Shown here one piece after another: positions 44,441-51,223 of a stretch of DNA of 51,223 nucleotides. The notes beneath the pieces are model-generated. The model did not search any database. It was not told the DNA's origin and was given only the letters and a program-made list of their open reading frames with translations. Made by a program: the position numbers and the translations under genes. Numbering within the stretch: the stretch's first letter is position 1; every line of letters begins with the position of its first letter. Source of the DNA: an uncultured Faecalicoccus sp. (GTDB lineage Bacteria > Bacillota_I > Bacilli_A > Erysipelotrichales > Erysipelotrichaceae); assembly GCA_902497095.1 (NCBI GenBank), contig CABVDD010000013.1, positions 1 through 51,223 of the forward strand. Reading direction: 5' to 3'.

Positions 44441-45072
44441 AAAGATTAAGTTTTGAATATACAAGATGTCTTCTTGTCTTGTTTATGATTGGTAATATGT
44501 GTTTGTTGGCTTTTATAAAGCCGGTGTTTGCACAAGAAGATCATGTAACGATTTCGCTGTCTGCAGATCTTTTGGTAATGCCAAATAAAACAAATTTTAG
44601 ATTGGATTTACCAGAACAGCCATATCGGTTTAAATTGGAGATGTTAGATTCACAAAAACAAGTATCTTCTTATAAGATAGCTGCAATAACAGCTTCCAAA
44701 CAAGGACGGATTGTCTTTGAACCACTTTCTTTTGATACTACCGGAACATATTATTATCGGATGTCACAAATACCAGATAAAAAAAGTCCCGTTTCTTATG
44801 ATTTGACAAGATATAATTTTGTGATTACTGTTTTTTATAATCAGGATCATCAATTAGCGGCTGATGTCATAGCTTATAAAGATGGTTCTGAGGATAAAAC
44901 AGATACGATACAATTTCAAAATACATATCGTGTATCATCTACGCAACAAACGGATCCAACTAAAACGCAATATTCTTCCTTTGCGGATACCTATTGGATA
45001 CTTTGTATTTGTGCTTTTATGTCTTTGTTGTTTATATTGATATATTATAGGAGACATGAGAATGAAAGATGA
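44437..45072 (+). CDS. FctB-like minor pilus subunit without a visible sorting motif
   Basis: The 211-residue protein has a signal peptide (cleavage near PVFA-QED, residue 32), one FctA-like beta domain (GTYYYRMSQ, then FVITVFY and IQFQNTY) and a C-terminal helix with tail YYRRHENER. At the position of the catalytic Glu of isopeptide domains stands Gln (MSQ), and the N-terminal strand lacks Lys, so no internal isopeptide bond is expected. No LPXTG-like motif precedes the helix (SSFADT is nearest). It probably anchors the pilus base as FctB does. The start follows AAGGAGG. Confidence 0.72.
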   Translation: MKRLSFEYTRCLLVLFMIGNMCLLAFIKPVFAQEDHVTISLSADLLVMPNKTNFRLDLPEQPYRFKLEMLDSQKQVSSYKIAAITASKQGRIVFEPLSFDTTGTYYYRMSQIPDKKSPVSYDLTRYNFVITVFYNQDHQLAADVIAYKDGSEDKTDTIQFQNTYRVSSTQQTDPTKTQYSSFADTYWILCICAFMSLLFILIYYRRHENER

Positions 45073-45634
45073 TTCGATATGTAATTCGACTTCAAAGTGT
45101 GTATCAACTCAATCAAAACAAAAGATCAATAAAAAGAAATCAAAGTCTTGGTCAGAAATTAAATGGTTTGGAATACGCCTTTTGACAATGATATTGATTC
45201 TCTATATTATGTTTGGTGTATTTTTTGGTTTGATGCCTATGCCTAACGAGGATATGAAACCTAAAATTTCTGCTGGAGATCTAATGTTGTTTTATCGCTT
45301 GGATCAAACATATCAGATTGGGGATGTCTTAATATATTCAAAGGAAGATAAAACTTATGTAGGCAGAGTTGTCGCAAAAGAAGGAGATGAAGTAAACATT
45401 TCTAAAGATCACTTTCTTCAAATCAATGGAAATACGGTTATGGAATCTGATATATATTATCCAACTGGGGAATATGAAGGTGGAATTTCCTTGCCGGTAA
45501 AAATTCCTTTGGATAGTTATTTTATTTTATGTGATCTTAGAGAAGGTGGTAAAGATTCACGAATTTTAGGTGCTGTATCTCGTGCAGACATTGCGGGGAA
45601 AGTCATAACGGTCATACGAAGAAGTGGTATTTAA
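45062..45634 (+). CDS. SipA-like signal peptidase homologue lacking the catalytic dyad
   Basis: The 190-residue protein has a type I signal peptidase layout: one transmembrane helix (about 34-57), then box B (EDMKPKISAGD) and box D (YVGRVVAKEGDEV), plus a CDLREGGKDSR box E. In active SPases box B reads SMxPT and box D reads VKRVxGxPGD. Here Ser is Asp64 and Lys is Gly101, so it should not be a peptidase. S. pyogenes SipA, needed for FctA pilus assembly, is reported to carry the same exchanges. The ATG at 45062 follows AGGAG; one at 45056 is too close. It is the last gene of the pilus operon. Confidence 0.85.
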   Translation: MKDDSICNSTSKCVSTQSKQKINKKKSKSWSEIKWFGIRLLTMILILYIMFGVFFGLMPMPNEDMKPKISAGDLMLFYRLDQTYQIGDVLIYSKEDKTYVGRVVAKEGDEVNISKDHFLQINGNTVMESDIYYPTGEYEGGISLPVKIPLDSYFILCDLREGGKDSRILGAVSRADIAGKVITVIRRSGI

Positions 45635-45651
45635 TACAATATGTTGACGTA

Positions 45652-45699
45652 AGTCATAGAGACGGCAAAATGTTTTTTGTCCTTCTATGACTTTTTTTG
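45652..45699 (+). terminator. Terminator of the pilus operon
   Basis: Stem AGTCATAGA (45652-45660) pairs with TCTATGACT (45684-45692), with additional pairing inside, and is followed by T7. Confidence 0.85.
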
Positions 45700-45749
45700 T
45701 AAATGCTATAGTAATCGCTTACAAAATTTTGAAAATATTTAACATAAAT

Positions 45750-45778
45750 TTGACATGTTTTTTCATTCTGCGTAGTAT
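45750..45778 (+). promoter_or_regulatory. Promoter of a small gene after the pilus operon
   Basis: TTGACA (45750-45755) and TAGTAT (45773-45778) are 17 bp apart. Confidence 0.65.
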
Positions 45779-45801
45779 AAAAGAGTAAAGGAGTGATGAA
45801 T

Positions 45802-46065
45802 TTGAGAAAAATTAATATTTTACTTGATCGTTTTCAAGAGAAGGAAAAGCCTCTTGAGGAAATATTCCTCTTATTGAAGATGGATTATAAACCCGAAGAA
45901 AGTTTAGAAACGTTATATAATGCTTTGGTAAAAATCCAGGATCGTACAAAGATTCGTTTTATACAAAATAGACCGATTTCAGAACAGTTAATGCAGATCG
46001 TTCGTTGTTTTCAACGATCTTCGGCTCAAAATAAAAATTTAGATGTAAAACTTTGTGTCGCATAG
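45802..46065 (+). CDS. Hypothetical small protein
   Basis: This protein of about 87 residues is highly charged and helical, without membrane segments or a known motif. It has its own promoter, an AAAGGAG site and a terminator (46079-46095), so it is probably a real monocistronic gene. The start is TTG 45802 by spacing; ATG 45796 would be only two bases from the ribosome site. Confidence 0.6.
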   Translation: MRKINILLDRFQEKEKPLEEIFLLLKMDYKPEESLETLYNALVKIQDRTKIRFIQNRPISEQLMQIVRCFQRSSAQNKNLDVKLCVA

Positions 46066-46078
46066 ATAAATGTAAGGG

Positions 46079-46102
46079 CAGGATTTCACATCCTGTTTTT
46101 TT
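46079..46102 (+). terminator. Terminator
   Basis: Stem CAGGAT (46079-46084) pairs with ATCCTG (46090-46095), followed by T7. Confidence 0.75.
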
Positions 46103-46160
46103 GCGGTGTAAAAAAATACAATACATATTATAATATTTGTAGAGTATGGAGCAAATGCTT

Positions 46161-46415
46161 ATGAACAAGAAGAAATATCGATTAAAAAATTTTTCTTTTG
46201 AAACTGTGGAAGTTGTAATATCAATCTCTTTGCTTGTTTTTGCAATCATTAATACGAAAGTACGTTGGGTTCCATTTCATATAGTTAGTCAAATATTGTT
46301 TATGTATTCGTTGGTTTCTATTTGCTTACATATAATAGAGGATAAAAGAAATAAAGTATATTATGTGATCTATATAATGTATGTTCTAATGCTTTTGTTG
46401 CAGTATATTATGTAG
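46161..46415 (+). CDS. Small membrane protein (three helices)
   Basis: The 84-residue protein has a basic N-terminus (MNKKKYRLKN) and three predicted transmembrane helices (about 14-29, 38-57 and 66-84). A GGAG lies eight bases before ATG 46161; ATG 46146 is an alternative. No family is recognised. Confidence 0.55.
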   Translation: MNKKKYRLKNFSFETVEVVISISLLVFAIINTKVRWVPFHIVSQILFMYSLVSICLHIIEDKRNKVYYVIYIMYVLMLLLQYIM

Positions 46416-46488
46416 TTTTGTTTTTAAATGCATAATCGTGGAGAGATTGACAAAGTTTTGATAGAATAACAATAACAGGGAGGGCTTT

Positions 46489-47028
46489 ATGAAAAAAACA
46501 GTTATCCTAATTGTTGTTCTTGTTTTAGTCGTTTTGATCGTTGGCGTATCATTATTTTTCGGATTGCAGGTGGATTTGGATAAAGCCAGAGAAATCGCAT
46601 TAGATCGTGTTTCAAAAGACGATGCACAAGTTGTTGAAGAAAAAAGCGAGAAAGAATTTTTAATGTCAGAATATGAATTCACTATTGTAACAGATGATAC
46701 TCGCTATGAAGTTACTGTAGGAAGTTTTGGAGGCATCAATGGTTTTGAAAAGGAAGAACTTCCAAAACAACAGACAAATTCTTCAAATCAAGATAATTCA
46801 CAAGACAATTCGCAAAATAATACGACTGATATTGGAATGCAGAAGGCACAGGAAATCGCTTTATCAAATCATGCAAACGGTACTGTTACAGATGCCGATA
46901 GGGATGTAGAACCTAATGGAATATTCTATGAAATTGAGATAACAGAAGGCACTACAGAATATGATTATACGATCAATGGAAGCGATGGAACGGTTTTAAG
47001 AACAACACAAAGCAGCGTATACGACTAA
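46489..47028 (+). CDS. Membrane-anchored protein with two PepSY-like domains
   Basis: The 179-residue protein has an N-terminal transmembrane anchor (about 4-25), then two PepSY-type units. The first is LDKAREIALDRV...YEFTIVTDDTRYEVTVGSFGG (30-80) and the second KAQEIALSNHANG...YEIEITEGTTEYDYTINGSDG (123-170). They are separated by an Asn/Gln/Ser-rich linker. PepSY domains often inhibit peptidases or modulate envelope proteins; the partner here is unknown. A strong AGGGAGGG site precedes the ATG. Confidence 0.78.
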   Translation: MKKTVILIVVLVLVVLIVGVSLFFGLQVDLDKAREIALDRVSKDDAQVVEEKSEKEFLMSEYEFTIVTDDTRYEVTVGSFGGINGFEKEELPKQQTNSSNQDNSQDNSQNNTTDIGMQKAQEIALSNHANGTVTDADRDVEPNGIFYEIEITEGTTEYDYTINGSDGTVLRTTQSSVYD

Positions 47029-47055
47029 GAACCTGGAAACGGGTTCTTATTTTTT
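47027..47055 (+). terminator. Terminator of the PepSY gene
   Basis: Stem AAGAACC (47027-47033) pairs with GGTTCTT (47042-47048), followed by a T-rich run. Confidence 0.78.
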
Positions 47056-47095
47056 ATTATTGTTGTTTATTTTTCTTTATTATTTATTATTGGTA

Positions 47096-47104
47096 TGTTA
47101 TACT
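47096..47104 (+). promoter_or_regulatory. Extended -10 promoter of the DeoR-GRE operon
   Basis: TGTTATACT is an extended -10 element 17 bp before the DeoR start codon. The leader is about 11 nt and contains the GGTGATAAAG ribosome site. Confidence 0.45.
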
Positions 47105-47121
47105 GAGCTTGGTGATAAAGA

Positions 47122-47883
47122 ATGTTTGTAGAAGAAAGACAGGAATTGATCCTTGAAGAGCTTATCAGTAAAGGTAGTGTACGCGTTAAAGAGTTGAGTG
47201 AGCGATTTTCGGTAACAGAAGATTTGATTCGCAAAGACTTAAGCGTATTGGAAAAAGAAGGAAAATGTAAAAAAATATATGGTGGTGCCATTCCTGTAAA
47301 AGAAAATGTACAGAGAAAAACGGCAGCACAACGAAAAAAGTTAAATACACAACAGAAAAAAACAATTGCGCAAAAGGCTGTTGAAAAAATAGAAGATGGC
47401 AGTGTTGTTTTCTTGGACATCAGTACTACAGTTGTGGAGTTGGCAAGACTTATCGCGCAAAATAATCTGATGATTACGGTGGTTACTAACTCTTTAGAAG
47501 TAGTAAATCTCTTAGTCGATTCCAATATAAATGTTATTTTTATCGGCGGAGAATTTGATTTTGGAAAAGATGGTTTTGTAGGAAGCTTGGCCGATCAAAT
47601 GCTACAGAATTTTCATTTTGATATTGCCTTTATGGGCGTTGTTGGTCTGGATCTGGAAGAAGATGCGGTTTATACATATATGGCAAATGATGGAGTGACA
47701 AAACATCTCGTGCTTAAACAATCAAAAATTTCTTACATGTTGGTAGATCAAGAAAAATTCAGTCAAATTGGAAATTATAAATATGCCAGTGTGGAAGAAT
47801 TCAGTGGACTTATCACAGATCATAGATTGGGAAAAGCACACCGCAAGCTTTGTGAGAAGTATGGAATCGAAGTCTTAGATTAG
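47122..47883 (+). CDS. DeoR/GlpR family transcriptional regulator
   Basis: The 253-residue protein has a DeoR-type N-terminal helix-turn-helix (VKELSERFSVTEDLIRKDLSVLEKEG, about 21-46) and a C-terminal sugar-phosphate sensor domain of the ribose-5-phosphate isomerase type (FLDISTTVVELA, VVTNSLEVVNLL, VGSLADQML). Such regulators respond to phosphorylated sugars or polyols. It stands 11 bp before the glycyl radical enzyme gene, so it probably controls that operon. The inducer, and hence the GRE substrate, may be a polyol- or sugar-derived compound (inference). Confidence 0.9.
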   Translation: MFVEERQELILEELISKGSVRVKELSERFSVTEDLIRKDLSVLEKEGKCKKIYGGAIPVKENVQRKTAAQRKKLNTQQKKTIAQKAVEKIEDGSVVFLDISTTVVELARLIAQNNLMITVVTNSLEVVNLLVDSNINVIFIGGEFDFGKDGFVGSLADQMLQNFHFDIAFMGVVGLDLEEDAVYTYMANDGVTKHLVLKQSKISYMLVDQEKFSQIGNYKYASVEEFSGLITDHRLGKAHRKLCEKYGIEVLD

Positions 47884-47894
47884 GAGGATACAGT

Positions 47895-50228
47895 ATGGAA
47901 AATCGAATTCAAATTCTAAAAGACAAAATGCTTTCGCAGCCTCGTTATGTCAGTATTGAACAGGCGTTGATCATTACTAAAACGTATAAGGAGCATGAGA
48001 GTGAATCGGCTCAGATGAAAAGAGCATATGCTTTATATAATGCGTTGACAGAACTGGAAATTGGCGTAGAACCTGAAGAACTCATTGTAGGAAATCGTAC
48101 CAAAGGTGTGCGTTATGGTGTTGTGTTTCCAGAAAGTGGAATCAGTTGGGTAGATAAAGAATTAGAAACGATTGACAGCCGTCCGCAAGATCGTTTTTTA
48201 GTGCATAAAGAAGATATTGAGACTTTTCGTAAAGAAATACTTCCTTATTGGAAAGGGAAAAGTTTAGAAGATGTGCTTCGTCAGCGTGCCGGTGACAAGA
48301 TCGATGCCATCAGCAAGGTTGTAAAGATTAATCAAAAAGACCATGCACAAGGACATATTTGTCCCAATGTTACAAAATGGCTTGAAAAAGGTCCACAGGG
48401 ATTAAAAGAAGATGCAGCCAAACATTTGGAAACGTGTGATGAAGATCAAAAAGATTTTTATCAATCTATTGTTTTGATCATGTCAGGTGTACAAAAATTT
48501 ATGATGCGTTATCATGATCTGTTGTTGAAAGAAGCAAAAAAATATCCGGAAAATGCAGCAGATATGACAAAAGTAGCTGAAATATGTTCTAACTTGTCAA
48601 AACGTCCGGCACAGACCTTTCATGAAGCTGTACAGTCCATGTGGTTTTTGTTTGTGATCTTACATATGGAAAGCAATGCTTCTAGTTTTTCTCCAGGACG
48701 TTTGGATAAAACTTTGTATCCATATTATAAAAAAGACAAAGACGAACTTTTGATCAATGATAAAGAGGCATTGGAGATCATTGAATGCCTTTGGTTAAAG
48801 TTTAATCAGATCGTTTATTTACGAAATCGTAACTCTGCCAAATATTTTGCCGGTTTTCCTATTGGTTTCAATATTGCCGTAGGTGGCGTTGACGAAAATG
48901 GTAACGATTTTAGTAACGAATTAAGTCATTTATTTTTATCTGCACAAGAAGATTTAGGTCTTCCACAACCAAACTTAAGTGTACGTTTAAACGAACATAC
49001 TAATGACAAACTTCTTCGTCATGCCGTAAAAGTTGTATCTAAAGGAAGTGGCATGCCACAGTTCTTTAATGATAAAGCCATCATTCATGAGTTAGAAAAG
49101 CTAGGCATTGCGCACAAAGATGCTTTGGATTATGCGATTGTAGGATGTGTCGAATTAACAACACAAGGAAACAACCTGGGCTGGTCTGATGCGGCAATGT
49201 TTAACATGAACAAAGTGCTTGAACTTACTTTAAATCATGGAAAATGTTTATTAACGCATGAACAAATTGGACCGGATTATGGTTCTTTAAGCACGTATCA
49301 AACTTTTGATGAACTACAAGAAGCATTCAAAAAGACGATGTTGTATTTCATCGATAAAATGATTCCATGTTGCGAAGAAGTAGAGAAAGCACATATTGAT
49401 ATTTTGCCGACTGGATTTTTAAGCAGTGTGATTGATGATTGTATGGAAAAAGGCATTGATGTGACAAAAGGTGGTGCTCATTATAATCTATCAGGCATTC
49501 AGATGATTCAAATTGCGAATTTGGCAGATTCTTTGGCGGCTATCAAACAGATGGTTTACGATGAAAAACGAATTCCGGCTCAGGCTTTGGAAAAGGCGCT
49601 GCAAACAAATTTTGAAAATGATGAAGTGATGCGTCAAATGTTATTGAATCGTGTACCAAAATATGGAAACGATGTGGAATGGGTTGATCAACTGGGAGCA
49701 AAATGGGCACAGTTTTTCAGAGATACTCTAAGACAATATAAAAATTATCGTAACGGAATTTATCATTCTGGTATGTATACAGTAAGTGCTCATGTACCTA
49801 TGGGACAGAATGTAGGTGCCAGTGCAGATGGACGATTATCACAAACACCACTTGCGGATGGTGGTCTATCGGCCGTTTATGGACGTGATTTAAATGGACC
49901 GACAGCTGTTTTAAAATCTGTATCTCGTTTACAGGATGATTGTACGACTAACGGTGGATTATTGAATATGAAGTTTTTACCAGAATTTTTCTCTACAGAA
50001 AGTGGAATTCAGAAATTTTGTAATTTTTTAAGAACATTTGTTGATCTGGAAATTCCACACATTCAATTTAATGTAGTGCGTAGGGAAGATCTTTTAGCCG
50101 CTCAAAAACATCCGGAACAATATAGTTCTTTAACTGTTCGTGTTGCCGGTTATACAGCTTACTTTACAGAATTGGCTGGTGATTTACAAAATGAGATCAT
50201 CGCAAGAACATCTTATGACAACATCTAA
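47895..50228 (+). CDS. Glycyl radical enzyme of the dehydratase/lyase type, substrate unassigned
   Basis: The 777-residue enzyme has the thiyl Cys418 in VGCVE with general base Glu420, His154 in GHICPN, and the glycyl radical loop RVAGYTAYF with Gly752. The Cys-x-Glu pair marks C-O/C-N/C-S lyases (glycerol or propanediol dehydratase, hydroxyproline dehydratase, isethionate lyase, PflD/YbiW-like) and excludes pyruvate formate-lyase, which has Cys-Cys. The GWSD at 429-432 resembles the Asp region of glycerol-dehydratase-like members. The chemistry cannot be fixed without active-site modelling. The ATG follows TAGGAGGA. Confidence 0.88.
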   Translation: MENRIQILKDKMLSQPRYVSIEQALIITKTYKEHESESAQMKRAYALYNALTELEIGVEPEELIVGNRTKGVRYGVVFPESGISWVDKELETIDSRPQDRFLVHKEDIETFRKEILPYWKGKSLEDVLRQRAGDKIDAISKVVKINQKDHAQGHICPNVTKWLEKGPQGLKEDAAKHLETCDEDQKDFYQSIVLIMSGVQKFMMRYHDLLLKEAKKYPENAADMTKVAEICSNLSKRPAQTFHEAVQSMWFLFVILHMESNASSFSPGRLDKTLYPYYKKDKDELLINDKEALEIIECLWLKFNQIVYLRNRNSAKYFAGFPIGFNIAVGGVDENGNDFSNELSHLFLSAQEDLGLPQPNLSVRLNEHTNDKLLRHAVKVVSKGSGMPQFFNDKAIIHELEKLGIAHKDALDYAIVGCVELTTQGNNLGWSDAAMFNMNKVLELTLNHGKCLLTHEQIGPDYGSLSTYQTFDELQEAFKKTMLYFIDKMIPCCEEVEKAHIDILPTGFLSSVIDDCMEKGIDVTKGGAHYNLSGIQMIQIANLADSLAAIKQMVYDEKRIPAQALEKALQTNFENDEVMRQMLLNRVPKYGNDVEWVDQLGAKWAQFFRDTLRQYKNYRNGIYHSGMYTVSAHVPMGQNVGASADGRLSQTPLADGGLSAVYGRDLNGPTAVLKSVSRLQDDCTTNGGLLNMKFLPEFFSTESGIQKFCNFLRTFVDLEIPHIQFNVVRREDLLAAQKHPEQYSSLTVRVAGYTAYFTELAGDLQNEIIARTSYDNI

Positions 50229-51132
50229 ACTTCGAGTCTTTGACATCAAACGCTTTTCTACGCACGATGGTCTTGGAATACGAACAACAGTTTTTCTAAA
50301 AGGGTGTCCGTTACGTTGTAAATGGTGTCAAAATCCTGAAGGCTTGTCTGTAACACCGCAAGTCTTATATATGGAAAATAAGTGTATTCATTGCTTAAGC
50401 TGTTTTCATGCCAGTAAAAAACAAGGCATTGAAGTCAAAGATAATAAGATCATTTTACATCGGGAAAAAGACGAAGATTGGAAAGACATCATAGATGCAT
50501 GTCCAACAAGGGCTTTACAATTTGATTCTAAAGTTTATACGATAGACGAACTTATTTCTGAAATTAAAAAAGATGAACTTTTCTTTAAACGAGAAGGCGG
50601 TGTTACAGTTTCTGGAGGAGAACCTTTTTTACAGCCAGAGGGATTAATTGCTTTGTTGAAGGCATGTCATGAAGAAAAAATTCATACGGCCATTGAAACG
50701 AGTCTTTTTACAGATCAAAAATGGCTTAAGGAAGCTTTGGTGTATTTAGATCAGATTTATGCAGATTGTAAATTATGGGATGTTGATCTTCATAAACAGT
50801 ATACAGGTGTAGAAAATCAAAGAATTTTAGAAAACATACGTTTTCTTTTAACGTCCGATAAAAAAGATAAAGTGATCATACGAACACCTTTGATTCCAAC
50901 CATGACGGCAACCAGGGAAAATATTGCGGCGATTTCTTCTTTTCTTGTGTCATTGTATCCAGATGTACATTATGAAATTTTAAATTATAACCCTCTGGCG
51001 CAATCTAAATATGCATATTTAGATATGGATTATTGTTTCCAGGACAATCCTAAATTATATAAAAAAGAGGTTATGGAGTCTTTTTATGCCATAGCCAGAG
51101 AAAACGGTATTCGAAATCTTGTCATTGAATAA
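50215..51132 (+). CDS. Glycyl radical enzyme activating enzyme (radical SAM)
   Basis: This protein of about 305 residues makes the glycyl radical on the preceding enzyme. It begins with FDIKRFSTHDGLGIRTTVFLKGC, then the radical SAM Cys set CPLRCKWC. A ferredoxin-like insert follows with CIHCLSC and a distant ACP, only one cluster's worth of Cys, where many class II activases have two sets. The SAM motif VSGGEP is present. The start at 50215 overlaps the GRE end by 14 bp; ATG 50191 (behind GGTGAT) is an alternative. Translation is coupled. Confidence 0.9.
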   Translation: MTTSKLRVFDIKRFSTHDGLGIRTTVFLKGCPLRCKWCQNPEGLSVTPQVLYMENKCIHCLSCFHASKKQGIEVKDNKIILHREKDEDWKDIIDACPTRALQFDSKVYTIDELISEIKKDELFFKREGGVTVSGGEPFLQPEGLIALLKACHEEKIHTAIETSLFTDQKWLKEALVYLDQIYADCKLWDVDLHKQYTGVENQRILENIRFLLTSDKKDKVIIRTPLIPTMTATRENIAAISSFLVSLYPDVHYEILNYNPLAQSKYAYLDMDYCFQDNPKLYKKEVMESFYAIARENGIRNLVIE

Positions 51133-51223
51133 AAAATAATTTGAAATTTAAAGACAGATTATGTACAATCCCGTTTTCGACAGTTATATAATGAAAAAGT
51201 GAGCGTAAACCTTTAATTGAAGG
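51133..51223. other. Right edge, no complete gene
   Basis: A TATAAT at 51187-51192 with a weak upstream TGTACA (19-bp spacing) suggests another promoter, but the downstream gene is cut by the window end. No terminator for the GRE operon is obvious. Confidence 0.3.

Noticed and set aside
47895..50228. Pyruvate formate-lyase
   Set aside because: The active site has a single Cys followed by Val-Glu rather than adjacent cysteines, and it pairs with a class II-type activase.
47895..50228. Choline TMA-lyase (CutC)
   Set aside because: The sequence after GCVE differs from what I recall for CutC, and no cut or microcompartment genes are seen.

Overview
The window looks like a chromosomal segment of a low-GC, AT-rich Gram-positive gut bacterium. 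The most likely placement is order Erysipelotrichales (class Erysipelotrichia). The reasons are the Firmicutes order rodZ-pgsA-cinA-recA, T-box leaders, a type III glutamine synthetase, an Rpn-type nuclease of the kind common in that class, strong AGGAGG ribosome sites, and surface proteins with sortase signals. This placement is inferred from protein character; no 16S gene is present. I saw no rRNA, tRNA or CRISPR array.

Layout. 1-7.3 kb: a TetR-type regulator with a short GH13 glycosidase, then pyrG-glnN on the minus strand, then an AI-2E family permease. 7.3-13.1 kb: a WYL regulator, a DUF2779 protein, a PF00882 phospholipase-C-like protein, and an nfnA-nfnB-like pair (electron-bifurcating transhydrogenase). 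13.2-18.8 kb: a candidate small RNA with its own promoter and terminator, then rodZ-pgsA-pncC-recA and pncA-pncB. 18.8-21.1 kb: an alpha/beta hydrolase, a shortened imidazolonepropionase-like protein without its metal site, and a decayed IS30-type transposase. 21.1-24 kb: a methionine-specifier T-box and metNIQ. 24-30.2 kb: a nucleoside-kinase-like P-loop protein, an rRNA-methyltransferase-like protein, an orphan protein, ptsI and an Rpn-type nuclease. 30.3-39.3 kb: small proteins, a valine T-box with valS, and a MarR-controlled heterodimeric ABC exporter. 39.3-45.7 kb: a pilus operon. 45.8-51.1 kb: small membrane and PepSY proteins, then a DeoR regulator, a glycyl radical enzyme and its activase, whose operon may continue past the window.

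The standout is the pilus operon. It holds a 981-residue surface adhesin, an FctA/Spy0128-like backbone pilin, a class-B-type sortase, an FctB-like minor subunit and a signal-peptidase homologue. The last has Asp and Gly where the catalytic Ser and Lys should be, which I recall as the substitution pair of Streptococcus pyogenes SipA. The whole set resembles a group A streptococcal FCT-type pilus locus in a distant lineage.

Other points worth following are the ~130-nt RNA whose two hairpin loops display pyrimidine-rich, anti-Shine-Dalgarno-like sequence; three NAD-salvage enzymes (pncC, pncA, pncB) around recA, all leading to nicotinate mononucleotide; the metal-site-less HutI-like protein; a DUF2779 protein with a Cas4-like cysteine pattern; and a glycyl radical enzyme of unassigned substrate. 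All calls come from reading the sequence by eye; no database search was run.
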